64,000 bases of DNA from Kryptolebias marmoratus. Its lineage: Eukaryota > Chordata > Actinopteri > Cyprinodontiformes > Rivulidae. Under the pieces are notes generated by a model. The model had not been told where the DNA came from. It searched no databases and saw only the letters and a program-made list of their open reading frames with translations. Location: contig NC_051436.1 of assembly GCF_001649575.2 (NCBI RefSeq), forward strand, positions 4,160,573 through 4,224,572. Direction: 5' to 3'. Below are positions 34,401 through 46,335 of the stretch, one piece after another. Within the stretch, counting starts at the first letter, position 1; each line of letters opens with the position of its first letter. A program made the translations under genes and the position numbers.

Positions 34401-37400
34401 TGACTGATTTCTCGCGGTGCTTTCAGGGAAACCTGGACCAGGAGCGTCTGAAGAAGCAGCAGGAGCTGGCGGCCGCAGCTCTTTATCAGCAGCTCCAACA
34501 GCAGCAGCAGCTATTCCAGCTCATTAACAGGTACAGAAACAAGTTCCACCGCAAACAGAAAGACTGAACGGCTTTAATCATCCTCATCTTACACCTGCAA
34601 CGTAATTACCTTTTGACTGGAAGTGGCTTCTGTGTGGCAGGTGCAGTGAGCAGGGTATAATGCCTTCGATGAACAGGTCGATGTCAGTGCCAGATACAGG
34701 GTCCATGTGGGACATGCATACCTCAGCTTCACAGCCGTCAGGTATGTTTTCTGCATACAGTCACAAAACTTGTATTAAAACTCATGAACAGAAACTGGAA
34801 TCCCTTCTGTGTTGTTTCCATTCAGGAAGTGAAGCCAGTCTTTGGGACTTAACAATGAATCCTTCTACTCAGGGTCCAACTCTTGAACAGCTTCAGAAGG
34901 TCAGTTCAGTCGAGTCATACGGTGCTGATTTTTATTTTTCTTCTACTTCAGTCGCTGAAACATTTTCATTGAGTTCAGGATGCACTGTGCTGAACTGAGT
35001 TCTTTCATTTAACCATCAGCTCCAGCAGGAGAGGCGAGACGCTGAACTCAGGGCGAAGCGTGAGGAGGAGGAGCGTAAGAGGAGGGAGGAGAAGAGAAGG
35101 CAGCAGGAGGAGCAGAAAAGGAGGGAGGAGGAGGACATGTTCAGACGCAAGCAGGTGAGATTTCTCCCAAACCGTCATTCTGATGTTAACAGGATGTGAC
35201 GTCACAGCTCTTCTTCATGAGTTATTTGGGGTTATTTTGGTTAAAGTTGCGGGACAGTTGCTGAGTTTGGGGCAAAATTGCACAAAGTTGCGATGTCGTG
35301 GGGTTTGCTTGATTTTGCGTTAATAGTTGTGATCGCAACATCGCAAAATCCTGGAGGGTCTGATTTCCTGTTTAAAGGTTTTTAGTATTTTCTTTTTGCA
35401 AACTACTTCATGTGCTTTGAGCGTTCATATATCAAAACATTTGGCTCAGTTTAGAAAGGTGTTCTGTGAATTTGAGTATTTAACTTTTTAATTATTTAAC
35501 TTTATTTACAAAATTGTTTCCCATAGAAATAATTTAAGTTTATAAAGGAATAATAATATTTTCAATTTATACAAAAGCATTGTTCTTTGAAATGTACTTT
35601 GATACTTTTTTGTCTTCCTATCGAGCATCTTACTAATTTAAGCTTTTAGCTTCTTTTTGCTACATTTGACTTTTAAAGACTTTTTTGCTTATAGCTATAG
35701 TTTTGCTATTTTTAGCATTTAGCTGTAAAATTGCTATTTGTCTTTTAACCATTGTTTTTCTGATTCTAGAATCTTTGCAGTTTGTTTTCATTTTGCTAAA
35801 AGTTGCTGAAGTCATTCAGCTACCGTGCTGCATTTTTACAGAAAATTGAACTTGTCTGCTTTAGTAATCACATTTAGTTGTTCTTTTTTTAAATTATACT
35901 TATTATTTAGTTAAGAGTTTGCTGAATCAAAAGCCTCACAAGGTTAGCAGGTTACCATGATGTCCTGTTTTTTTCCTCTCTGTGGTGTCGTCAGCAGCAG
36001 GAACTGATCATGAAGCTGCTGCAGCAGGCCCCCCAGCAGCAGGGACCGGGGGCCAGCAGCTCCAGTTGGAGCAGTGCTTCTTCATCTGGGCTACCAAAGG
36101 CAGGAAAGTCGCAGAGTCTGACTCTGCTGGAGTTGCAGCAGCAGCGGGCTCAGCAGCAGAGGGTGGGTTCCTCAGCCGTGACGTGACCGAATGTTGGAGA
36201 ACATTACAGATGGAGAATCCTCACCCTGGTTTTTTTTTTCCTCTCCACCTGCAGCACTCCAGCATGTCCATGGGGGGCTCCTCCATGGGCGGGCAGTGGT
36301 CGGAGAGCGTCGGCATGTGGGGCGGGCCCGGCGGCATGGAGGGCAAGGGCAGAAGCGGGGGCTCCTCGGGCGGCATGGGGATGTGGGACGAGGCGGTGAA
36401 GAACCAGACGGGCCTGCGTGGGAACAGCAACAACAACATGGGCTTGAAGAACAGCCGTAGCAGCCCCTCCCTCAGGCAAGCAGAGTCTAAATTTATCAGG
36501 CAAATGAAACCAAATAATCTCTCTTCCCTTATGTTGCACGTATTTCGTGTTTGGGTAATTCGTCCTCTTTCCTTCGTAGCGATCAGTACATGATGCGCCG
36601 TAAACGGACGGAGGAGGAGGAGAAGCTGCTGAAGCTGCTGCAGGGCATGAAGCCTCAGGACGGCTTCACCACCTGGTGTGAACAGATGCTGCACGCTCTC
36701 AACACCTCTGCCAACAACTCCTCCTCTCTGGATGGTATGAGGATCCGTCTTTAAATAGAACTCCATCAAAGAGTTCAGTCTAAACTTAGCACGCCGCTTT
36801 GACGAAAAATCCTCGCCACAAGTATGTAGCCTCTCGTTGCAGTACGTTGGGATTAATTTCTTCGCTCTGCGGTAACATTTTGTTCATGTGCAATTTCTAC
36901 TTATCCCCAGAAATGATGAAAATTGTCAAGTATAATTTTAAATATGATTACATTGAGGCATATATAAATCATCTATGTGCCAATTTTATGCAGATATACT
37001 TCAGATGTTTTATTTGGTCCTAGTAGATTATTATAATCCAGAAATAAACATTTTGCTCACCTTTGCTAACATTGTCTCTGTAAAGTTGCCACCATCGTGG
37101 CGTACCTGAAGGAGGTGGAGTCTCCCTATGCAGTGCTGGATTTCATCCGGTCCTACCTTGGGGACACCGTGGAAGCCAAAGAGTTTGCCAAACAGTTTCT
37201 TGAGCGACGTGCCAAACAGAAAGCCAACCAACAGAGGCAGCAGCAGCAGGTAGGCCTGAGCTTGAAAGGGCTGCGTCAAATGGAGGGAAACATCAGCTGG
37301 TTCCATTAAATTACAGCACAAATGTCCCTCTCTGTTTCTGGAACAAGTCTCCTGATGAACGCTTTAAATAGAGCTGTACTCGCAGCTAAACGGGCCCGTT

Positions 37401-38997
37401 AAATCACACGAGCTGGTCTGATCTTTTTACTAAAGCAAACATCTGTAAGAAGAGTCGATTTCAGGGTTTTCTGTGCAACATGTTGAGTTTGAAGTGTTTT
37501 TCCGGAATGCATTTAGGAAAATGTGAGCATATAAATATGTTGAATGAAAATGACTAAATACTGTTTTATGTAAAAAAGCAAGGTTGTTGTTTATTTTGCT
37601 GCTTTGAGTCACTTTTCAGTCTCTACATTATAAAAGTAAGGTTGTTACAATCTGTAAGGAAAGTTTTGTATGCTCAGAAAGTTTAAAGGACGACGTATTA
37701 TTAAGCATCTTAACATATGAAGAGGCTAAAAGGGTTTTATGTCCCGCTTATTTTCCCAGTTATCAAAGGAGGTGGGTGGATTGAACATGAACTTCCCTCT
37801 GCAGGTAAATCCAAATCCAAATATTTGTTTTTTTTTCTCTTCATTTAATTCTAACCGAGATGAGACGTGAATCCAACTTTCCTTCGGTTTGTCAGGACTC
37901 GATGCGAGGTATGAATCCGAGCACTCTGCAGTCCATGTTTCAGGCCAACCACATGGGCAAAGCTAGTCTCTATGACAACCAGGGGGGAAAGATGAAGAAG
38001 AAACAGTCCATGATGCTGCACTCTGACCCCAGCATCTTAGGTGAGCGACCTCGCCTACATCTGACCCTCCCAGACTAAAGTTTCTTAGTTTACATGACTT
38101 GATTTCAGATTGACTTTTCATGCCAACGATTCTCGACCTGCTAACTACTGTAGCTGGTTGTGAATTAGTAACAAATTTATAGTGATTGTGAGCTTCTATA
38201 CGCGTGAAATCATAAATATAATCTTGAGTTACAAGAAACATCACACGCTGCTGGAACCGTACAGTCAAACGTTACTGTTTAGTCGGGCAGACCTGAGAAT
38301 AAAAACAGAATCTGTCAAAACGAAGCCATAGATGACGTGCACCTGTCTGTGCTCATCATAGGTTTTTAATGAGAGTTCATTTTGATCTGATCTGCTCGAT
38401 TTACCCTCAAAGCTTTGATTTAATCTGCTCAGTTCAGGTTTAAAGGAATGAATCAGATGTTAGTTGGTTATTAAGCTTACTTTCTTCAGTACACTTCTGC
38501 AGCTAAAATTAAAGGCCTAGCATTCCTTGAAGGAATATGTATCATTCTCTGCCTTTCATGCCAGACATTTAGTTTAAGATTATTTTATTTTAATCACAGA
38601 TTTTCAGCCATTTTTGTTCAAACCTTGAAAAAAAAAAACGCTAAGCATGATCTCATACAACACCAGTGCATTATTTTTATGTTCTAAATGACTCTCAGCT
38701 GCTTCCACATCCAGTTTTAGCCGAGTATTTGTAAAACCGATGTTGGTTAGCTGCGTCGGCCATCTTGACTTGAATTAACACCAAAAGCTAATTAGCTGAA
38801 AATGTGAATCTGAATGTTTCGTTAAAATCATGGGATCTTTCGGTCCCAAACTGTCTCTTGTCCTGTTGTTCAGTCTTCCTCTGGTCTTACATGCTTCCTC
38901 TTTGTTACCCCCCCCCCCTCCTCCTGCAGGGTACTCATTCCACAACCCGGGCGAATGTCTGAGCATGAATGAGATGGAGATGGTGGAGGATTACTGA
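24046..38997 (+). CDS. gigyf1: GRB10-interacting GYF protein 1 (GIGYF1)
   Basis: Scaffold that pairs with the cap-binding protein 4EHP (EIF4E2) and repressors such as DDX6 to silence mRNAs; cytoplasmic. I rebuilt 23 coding exons with closing phases: 24046-24080, 27003-27132, 27851-27946, 28077-28194, 29772-29880, 30249-30448, 30991-31220, 31777-31891, 31996-32178, 32601-32785, 33796-33961, 34064-34230, 34427-34530, 34641-34741, 34826-34899, 35020-35154, 35995-36162, 36255-36475, 36580-36734, 37086-37249, 37760-37804, 37896-38040, 38930-38997. This gives 1037 aa, close to human GIGYF1 (about 1035). Start MTAETLNFGPEW matches the family. Motifs: 4EHP-binding YRYGREEMLAL (39-49); PEW (282-284) with TFDSSGAF (295-302), the conserved DDX6-type region; GYF domain about 511-560 (KWFYKDPQGEIQGPF, EWFQAGYF); Arg/Glu-rich coiled coil about 672-716; Gln-rich C-terminal half; end MEMVEDY. 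GIGYF2 is less likely: the linkers are short and HSDPSILGYS is GIGYF1-like. One intron is GC-AG (36476-36579). Confidence 0.95.
27274..27486. mobile_element. hAT-type palindromic MITE, copy 1 (gigyf1 intron)
   Basis: 213 bases, nearly palindromic. It begins CAGGGGTCTCTAATCCTGGT and ends with the inverted form ...GGACACTCCTG. The 8-bp target duplication is perfect: GTCTAAAC at 27266-27273 and 27487-27494. The body has the shared words CTGCTCCAACACACCTGAT and TTCATGTTCTGCAGAAG. Non-coding. Confidence 0.9.
27566..27590 (+). repeat. Dispersed CAAGATGGC...GCAGCTAATCA repeat copy
   Basis: TCAACATGGCCACCGCAGCT followed by AATCA. Related copies lie at 7561-7585, 29320-29344 and, inverted, 38743-38768. 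Confidence 0.5.
28438..28464. repeat. (CA)n microsatellite
   Basis: About 13 CA units in a gigyf1 intron. Confidence 0.95.
35640..35835 (-). repeat. Degenerate minisatellite, TAGC/TTTTGCTA family
   Basis: Imperfect tandem words TTTTAGCT..TTTTTGCTA, TTTTGCTATTTTTAGCATTT and AGCTGTAAAATTGCTATTT. This is the reverse-complement theme of the array at 47720-48030. Lies in the 840-base gigyf1 intron between the coiled-coil and Gln-rich exons. Confidence 0.55.
38743..38768 (-). repeat. Dispersed CAAGATGGC...GCAGCTAA repeat, inverted copy
   Basis: The reverse complement reads TCAAGATGGCCGACGCAGCT then AACCA, matching the family at 7561, 27566 and 29320. In the last gigyf1 intron. Confidence 0.5.
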
Positions 38998-39102
38998 TGT
39001 GACGCAGCGCAGCAGCAATAGCTACCTGAGGCCTTTCTGTCTTTTAATCAGACAAACCTGATGACGAATGTGCACTGCTGGGGGAACCAGGGGGAGGGTG
39101 GG

Positions 39103-39293
39103 NNNNNNNNNNNNNNNNNNNNNNNNNNNNNNNNNNNNNNNNNNNNNNNNNNNNNNNNNNNNNNNNNNNNNNNNNNNNNNNNNNNNNNNNNNNNNNNNNN
39201 NNNNNNNNNNNNNNNNNNNNNNNNNNNNNNNNNNNNNNNNNNNNNNNNNNNNNNNNNNNNNNNNNNNNNNNNNNNNNNNNNNNNNNNNNNNNN
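39103..39293. other. Assembly gap (N)
   Basis: 191 N bases, just after the gigyf1 stop, following a GGGGGAGGGTGGG run. Open frames spanning it are artefacts. Confidence 1.
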
Positions 39294-40612
39294 GAGGTTA
39301 GGATGGGGGTATCCTCTGGCACTCAAAAGATTAAGCACCTTATTCTAAACTAATGCACTTTATTGAGATGGGATTTGAGTAGTTTCTTTTTTTTTTTTTT
39401 ACGTGTGTGTGTGTGTTTGGAATCAGTGCCCACGCGGTGTGTGTGTGTGTACACACACGTCGTCTGTGTGCACGTAAACTGGAAGGGGGGAGGCGGCGAG
39501 CGAGTCTGGGGGGTGAACGGTCGGGACGTTAACTTTTCAAAGTCAGGGGGACCTTTTAGTTGAAACCTTATCAGAGAGCAAATCCTTTCTCAAAAGACAA
39601 ACACTGTTGATATTTCTCTTGTTGAGCATTTTTTTTTACATTTATATATAAAAAAAGTAAAGCTATTGAAAAAAAAAATTGAGTATAAAAAAAACTTGAA
39701 GATTTGCACTTGCCTAAAAAAAATAACAAAAAACCACAAAAAAAATCCAGCAAATGGGGTTAGATATAGAAGTGAATAGAATATTTTTGTGAATGTGTAT
39801 GAGTGGAAAGATGTGTGTCGGTAATAATATACAGTCTGCACAATGTTTATTTTTTTGGTTTCGTTTTTCTTTTCGTTGCTTACCAAGATGTATGAAACAT
39901 AAGAGGCCATTTATGTCTTACTTTTTCAGTTCAGACAGTAATTTCTGTTCATGTTCGTCTGCGTCCCTTTCCAAACGGGGGGGGGGGATATTCGATCTGT
40001 CGAGAGTGTGACTGAACGAGAGAAAGGGCAACTGCACAAACATCCTTTCTCTCACCAGCTCTTCATCCCCAGAAAGAAGAAAAAAAAAAACCCACAACAC
40101 GCATTCGTTTGTAAATGTTAGCTTTGCGCTCGTGATGCGATGGACGCGACTTTCCCTCGGCCTCGTCGCCGTCTGCGGTCCTGTGAGGACTGAAAGGCGG
40201 GACGAATCCGGAGGGGTGATGGTGAGTGTGCATCTGAATGAGTGTGTTTTCAAAGGACGTGTTCATTTACTGTTCGTAGAAATGAGTTAAGACTACAGGT
40301 ACTCATTTTGTATGTGCTATATATATAATTTTTTTTTGTATGAATGCACATTTGTGCCTAAGAACTTTGATAGGGTGCATGGCCATTGAGACATTAACTC
40401 TTTTTTTAAGAGCGGATGCGATGTGTGTCGGTGCTCAGCACATTGTATGTAAAGTATGTAAGTTTAAATATTTCTAGTTCAGTCTAATTGGGCGGGGCAG
40501 GAGGGGAGGGGTGATCCATCGGAAAAGTTAGTCCAGTTCCCTGGGCGTGATGACGTTGCCTTTTGTCAGCTCTCGATCTTGTGAATGAAAGGTGTCGAGT
40601 TTCTGACTCTGG

Positions 40613-40618
40613 AATAAA
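40613..40618 (+). terminator. gigyf1: Candidate proximal poly(A) signal of gigyf1
   Basis: AATAAA in CTCTGGAATAAAAAAACC, about 1.6 kb after the stop, followed by an A-rich run. The A-run could also be genomic low complexity. Confidence 0.4.
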
Positions 40619-42989
40619 AAAACCAACAAAAAAAAAAAAAAAAAAAACAGCATCTTAACGTGCGAGCGCACAGAACGGTGCATGACATGTTAGCATATTG
40701 TGTTACTTATTCGTTGTTGCAATTTGATAATGACGAGTTTTCTTTGTTTTTTTTTTTAAATAAAAATATATATATGGAATATATACATTATATACAAAGT
40801 TTAAAAAAGTATTTGGACTAAGATAATGAGCACTTGGGGCTGCTATTTTTGTTGTGTTTTTTAATTTTTTTGTTATTTTTTTTCTTAAATTGTTTTTTTT
40901 TTTTTAATTTTTTTGTTTCATTATTACCATGTGAAGTGTGTATTTTTTTTTCTTTTCTTTTCTTAAGAAAATATTGAATGTATTCCAAAAAATTACAAAC
41001 CCGTGCTGATAACAAAATTTCTTTTTCCTCAGAAGATTTCAAAAAAATGGAAACAAAAAAAAAAAAAAAAAAAAAAACAAAATAGCTTCAAAGAGGTTTT
41101 CATTTACACAGGGGCAAAGGAGAAGAAGAAGAAGAAAAAAAAAAACTCGGGATGGAAACAGTTGAACACACTGCCTCTACAATCCTGGTCGTAGTGACTC
41201 AGAATTAAAAGAAAAGGACTTTTTTTCTATTTCTTACTGGAGCTTTGGTTGTTTACAAACCACATGGATAACCGTGGGTGCAGTTTTATTTTTTTATTTT
41301 GTTTTTTTGTTTTAGTTCCCACATTAAGACGGGTGGGGTCTGCAAGTGCGCTTCTGCCATACGGACAATGAGTGGCGTTGGGGTTTTTTTTTTTTTTCTT
41401 GAGGACGAGTGGCAGGCATCGAACGGACAAGTTCCTCTAACTTTCGCCCGTTTTCGGACTCGATGATCGGCAGGAAACTTGAGGATGGATTTTATTTGCG
41501 GGGAATGGAGCTAGAGAGAACTGTTAAGTTTGTGCGCTTGTCTTCACCTCAGCCCTCGTCCGCACTCACACCCTGCCCTCACCGACTCACCTATGCACTT
41601 TTGTTCATTCAAGCTGTGAGGTACAATTCTGGGGGATGGGAGCACAATTACAACAGGAGGGGTTGCTACGACTTGGACAAAGTCACTGAAAAAGATATTC
41701 CCAAACTGAAACTGAGACTCGAGAAGCCCGTCTTCTCCCACCTCCTGTACATAACCATATTTTTGTATTACCTTTCAGAGAAAAAAGAAAATTTGCAAAC
41801 GGATGAAGGAAAATTCACGAGACATTGATTATATGGAGCGAATGTTCTTGATGAAAACCAATCTTTTTCGATATAGTTTTAAATGGACTCGCTGTGAGTT
41901 TCCCTTTATATGCCAGTAACCGTGAAATACTTGGGGACGGAAGGGAAACCCACACGGACTACAGTGGCTCCCAGACTGACTGATGGTTACTTATCAAAAT
42001 GGACGTCGCCACAGAAGAGCCCAACGAGAGTTTGATCAACACTCATGGTCGAGAGGCAGACTTCGGTTGGACGAGACGTCGGCGAGGATGTTTCCCCTCG
42101 GTTTCCCACCCGATGGCTGCCTCGAGGACTGCAAAGTGACTGCAGGAGGAGAAGAGCATGGTGAGATATTCCTGCCCTGTTTTTTTATGGCGCTCTTTGT
42201 TGATTTAGGAATTCCATTTTCTCCTACACCTGCCCCAGCATCAAGTGTCCCTATGGCCCTTAATTTGGCGACATAAGGGTGTTGATTGATTAAAATGTCT
42301 CCCTTTGAAATCCAACCCTTCTTCAAGAAACTAATGCACCATCAGTTCTCAGATTTATGTTTACAGAAGCAGATGTGATGTTTTGTTGGTGCTCCAATCT
42401 ACCATATAAGAGATGCTGACTTCTTGTATGCTTGTTAAAGAAGATTAACCATGACGCTAAACTAGATGTGATAGTTGTGACAAGGTACTAACTATTTTTT
42501 TGCTTAGAAAGATTGACAATGAGACCGAACAATACATTGAAATACATCAAACTAGACATAATTGATGTAACAAAATGGTTTGTTTGAGAAAATACTACTT
42601 GTAGCACAGCACCTAAGCTTTTGAAGCGTCTTTGTTTAAAGGACCACTTAAACCAAATTCCATTTCTTAGCATTGACCCTCCCCATACCCCAACACCTAC
42701 CCTACACCATGGCCTTTTAATTTAAGCATCTGTACACATCATACTAGACATTACAGTGTTTTTTTGTGCAACAATACTTGGATTTGGAAGTGTAACTCAT
42801 ACCCCTTTAACAAAATTAAAAGCCTAGAAATCCTTTCACCTTTGCGTTACATTACAAAAAGTATTGGGACATTTTTCCCTCCTGGGAAGAAGCCCAAATT
42901 TTACATTCCCAAACCTTGAAGTAAGGCTTTTAAAAAACTGAGGCGTGGGGATTTAGGCCCAGCCCGATCACTTCAACGTCCCCCTACAT

Positions 42990-43202
42990 CAGGGGTAGGC
43001 AACCCTGGTCCTGGAGAGCCACCATCCTGCAGGTTTTCCTTGTTCCTCTGCTCCAACACACCTGATCTGACTCAGTGGGTGATTAACAGGCTTCTGCAGA
43101 ACATGAAGAGGTGATTTAACCACTGAATCGGGTGTTTTGGAGCAGAGAAACAAGGAAAACATGCAGGATAGTGACCCTGAGGACCAGGGTTGCCCACCCC
43201 TG
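42990..43202. mobile_element. hAT-type palindromic MITE, copy 2
   Basis: 213 bases, CAGGGGTAGGCAACCCTGGT ... TTGCCCACCCCTG. Flanked by 8-bp duplications CCCTACAT (42982-42989) and CTTTACAT (43203-43210), two mismatches. Same internal words as copies 1, 3 and 4. Lies downstream of gigyf1. Confidence 0.85.
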
Positions 43203-44408
43203 CTTTACATCATTAAAACAACTGGGACACCCCTACGCCTCAGCAGGGTAGGTCTAACGTCTGGTGTTGACTTGCATCTTGCACCAAATGTGGCATCACT
43301 GTCACATTTGGGTCACTGGGTCAGTTGTGCACATCCAGTTCAGGTGGCATGTTGTAAAACAGGCAGAGCGGCACGGCAGAATCTCTAAGCAGGTTTTCCA
43401 CAGGCTTCTGTAGGACTGAACCGAAGGAAGGACAATCATTGTCTGTTCATTACAATTCAAAGAAACTTTGTAGTTACATCTTTGTGTGACAAATGTACTT
43501 TCTGTTTATAAGTTTTTATCTGCCGGTCCTGCTGCGTGGCATTAGTTTGTTTTCAGCAGATTCTTATTGTTGAGTGCCTCACATCGGAGGAGCTGGTATA
43601 AATGGCAGCTCGGCTCTCTTGAGATTAAAGATCGCTCACACTGAGTCATGTGTCAGTATAACGAGGCTTTTAGTACCAGGGGTAAAATGGTATTCACTGT
43701 TAATGTTCTGTCCAGGAAGATTGTTTGCCAGTTTATAATAACTTGATTTTTTTTTTTGGTTTTGTTTCCTAAACAGGAGTCTGGCTTTGCTTTATTTGCT
43801 GCCCTCTGCAAGGAGGATTTAATCGACAGCCAACCCATGAATCAGTTAAAACTTGAGCTGCCCTTTTGAACTTTAACCCTAAGACGCTTGTGTCACCCTC
43901 GGACTGGGCAGCCCGTCGGCATCGTCAGCTGGACGAGCTCATCAACCACCGATCCCATCCGGTTCGAACGCGTCGGGCTTGGGATTCGATCAGACGCTCT
44001 CCAACGAGGAAGAGGACAGAAAAGGCACACGTTGCCACGACGATCTCAGCCCGAAACTCTTGGACGGATGGTAGAGGTCTTCTAATGGCAGGACATAAAG
44101 CCTGCCTAAACATAAAAAAAAAAAAAAAACAAATTTGCTGGAGTTACAGTGGATCTCAGCTCCTTGCAGCTGTGGAACTGGATGGACTTTAAAAAGAAAA
44201 TTGTACAAAAAAAAGACTTTTTCAAACCTGACAAAACACACAAACAATTCGCAAAAACGTTCAAGTCCAAAGGAGATGCAAACACACACTACATGCACAC
44301 TTTCCAGCAGAAGTTACATTGGCTCTCCTCTGGAACCATGTCTGCTCACACACAAATCAGACCACAGACATCGAAGCATCGACGCTCATCGCTATAAACA
44401 GTGAGCTC

Positions 44409-44416
44409 TGTAAATA
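44409..44416 (+). promoter_or_regulatory. Pumilio-type RNA element TGTAAATA
   Basis: Exact match to the PUF consensus TGTANATA; meaningful only if this region is transcribed on the plus strand. Confidence 0.35.
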
Positions 44417-45850
44417 ATGTAAAGATTTGTTTGGATTTTTTCTCTCATAGTGGTTTTGTTTTTTTTTTTTTTTTGCTTTACTACTTTGTTCAACATGCCT
44501 TAAATTGTATAGTTCAGTCTTGAACGGCGAACTGAAGATGTTCTCAATGATAAGTTTTAGTTGGAAACCACCTCGTTAACTGTTCTCAAGTTTAAGAAAA
44601 TGGCTTTTCGACGTTTTCTGTTGGCTAACAGAGCTGCGGTGCATAAACCTCATACACGTGCATCCAATCACCTTTAAAGTTACTAGCTAACTACAGGATA
44701 GAGCAGAAGTGTTAATTTTTCGTTTTCCTAATTTTGCTGGTTGTCGGCGGACGTCGCCCGTTTGCTTTCTTTGAAACGGAGAGTGAATTAGTTCCGATTT
44801 AGATAATTTCTGAAGGTGCAGGCTGAAAAGGGCTGAAGTCTGTGCTGTTTGGAGCTGAGCTGATTGGGTTACATGGAAAAAACTGTCCTTAATCTGAACC
44901 TTTTTGCTGTATTTGAACTGTGGTTAAATGTGCAGTTTGAGAAAATTAGTTATTGACAATTTCAGATAACTGTTGGTTTATTCGTTTATTTTATTTTATT
45001 TTACCACACTCCAGAAGATTTCTACATTTTTGGAAGCAACAAAAGGATACCGTTTTGCAATTTTGAGATGGTGACTGTAAAAGCAAGCTTGCATGATTTC
45101 TCGTAACATCTTTGCCGGGAGTGTCTGCTCTGCCCGCGTCGTCGACTAAATGAGGAATTAACCAATCCGATGTGTTGGAAGGTGTTTATTTAAAATACAT
45201 GTTTTTAGTCAACTAGTAGTTTTTTTGTCTCGTTGAAACGTACACAGTAAGCAGCTTTTAATCCAAATGTTACCGGATATTAACTCCCCAGCATCAGATT
45301 TGTGAAACTTTGTACATTTATGCTTCTTTTTTTTTTTTTTTGAGGTTTTTGTAACTATCTCCTCTAGCTATCATCCTAAGTAGTTGCCGAAAGCTTTAGT
45401 ACACCTTAGAAACTCTTAAATTCATAGTAAATGGTCTCGAAATTTAAAGAAAGGATGCCAAAACGGAGAATTTGGGACAGTATTTGTGGAAACGCGACCT
45501 GTTGGTTGTTTTTTAAGCTGATATTGCGTGGTATGAATCAGTGGTTCCGTCTGCTTTACCTGTTTTACTGCACTACAGAAGCTTTTATCGTCACATTAAC
45601 TCCAGTGCTGTGTTGTCCAAAAAAAGAACGATTAAATTGGACGATTGGTTGATCTTTTGGAAACGATTTGGGCTCGAGGATATGACGTCGATCATGTGAT
45701 GCTCGCTGAAAGCCCGACTCCCGATTTGACAGAAACTGTACTCCAGTCAGCTCAGCTCCTCCGCTTGATCAGTTGTTGAATGTTGTTTAGAAATAACAAC
45801 ATAACTGTACATTTAATGAACCTGTTTCAGAAAAGAACAACCGAAAGATG

Positions 45851-45858
45851 TGTAAATA
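45851..45858 (+). promoter_or_regulatory. Pumilio-type RNA element TGTAAATA
   Basis: Second exact PUF consensus, 25-43 bases before the paired AATAAA signals, supporting a transcript end here. Confidence 0.4.
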
Positions 45859-45882
45859 GTTTGACTCCTGTTTGAAGAACAA

Positions 45883-45899
45883 AATAAATACTAAATAAA
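45883..45899 (+). terminator. gigyf1: Candidate distal poly(A) signals (two AATAAA)
   Basis: AATAAA at 45883-45888 and again at 45894-45899, followed by GT-rich TTTTCTGTGTGTCTGAGG. This is a good polyadenylation context about 800 bases before the wrap53 promoter. Confidence 0.5.
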
Positions 45900-46074
45900 T
45901 GGCATTTAGCTGTTTTCTGTGTGTCTGAGGAGAAAGATGAAGATGGACAACTCGAGTTTTTGTTTTAAATTATTTTGATAAGATGGGCTTCCATAACGTA
46001 TACCTCAATAATGTTAGCAGTATTCATTTGTTTTTGTCTTACTTGCCTAAAGGGTATTTGGTAATTACCTTAAA

Positions 46075-46335
46075 ATGAACTTAGCATCTCATTATCCTAT
46101 AATTATGACTTAGTGTCTCATAGTTATGAGATATTAACTAATTTATTACAGCATCTCGTACTTTTGATGCACTAAATCATATTTATGAGTTTAACAGTAT
46201 CATACTAAAGTATCTCATATTTCATAGCATAATTATAAGTTCTCATTAGTAGATGCTAAATCATAATTTTGATAGCATCTCTTAATTATGAAGAGCTAAG
46301 TCACAATTAGGAGATACTATCTCACGATTGATTAA
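46075..46335. repeat. Degenerate tandem repeat, AGTATCTCATAATTATGAG theme
   Basis: Repeated, mostly self-complementary words (CTCATTATCCTATAATTATG, TTAGTGTCTCATAGTTATGA, GTATCTCATATTTCATAG, CTCTTAATTATGAAGAG). Each unit can fold back. No coding potential. Confidence 0.65.

Larger units (their letters stand above)
38998..45900 (+). other. gigyf1: gigyf1 3' UTR region (length inferred)
   Basis: No splice-supported gene lies between the gigyf1 stop and the wrap53 promoter. The sequence has T-rich, AU-rich and GT-rich 3' UTR character. Possible poly(A) signals include 40613-40618 (proximal) and 45883-45899 (two AATAAA, distal). Two TGTAAATA Pumilio-type sites occur at 44409 and 45851. A MITE at 42990-43202 interrupts it. 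43860-44400 is CpG-richer and could belong to another transcript, but I see no coding signature there. How far the UTR really extends is unknown. Confidence 0.45.

Noticed and set aside
43866..44192. 108-aa open frame downstream of gigyf1
   Set aside because: Ends in a poly-Lys stretch from an A-run, overlaps open frames in several other frames, and has no recognisable domain or splice context.
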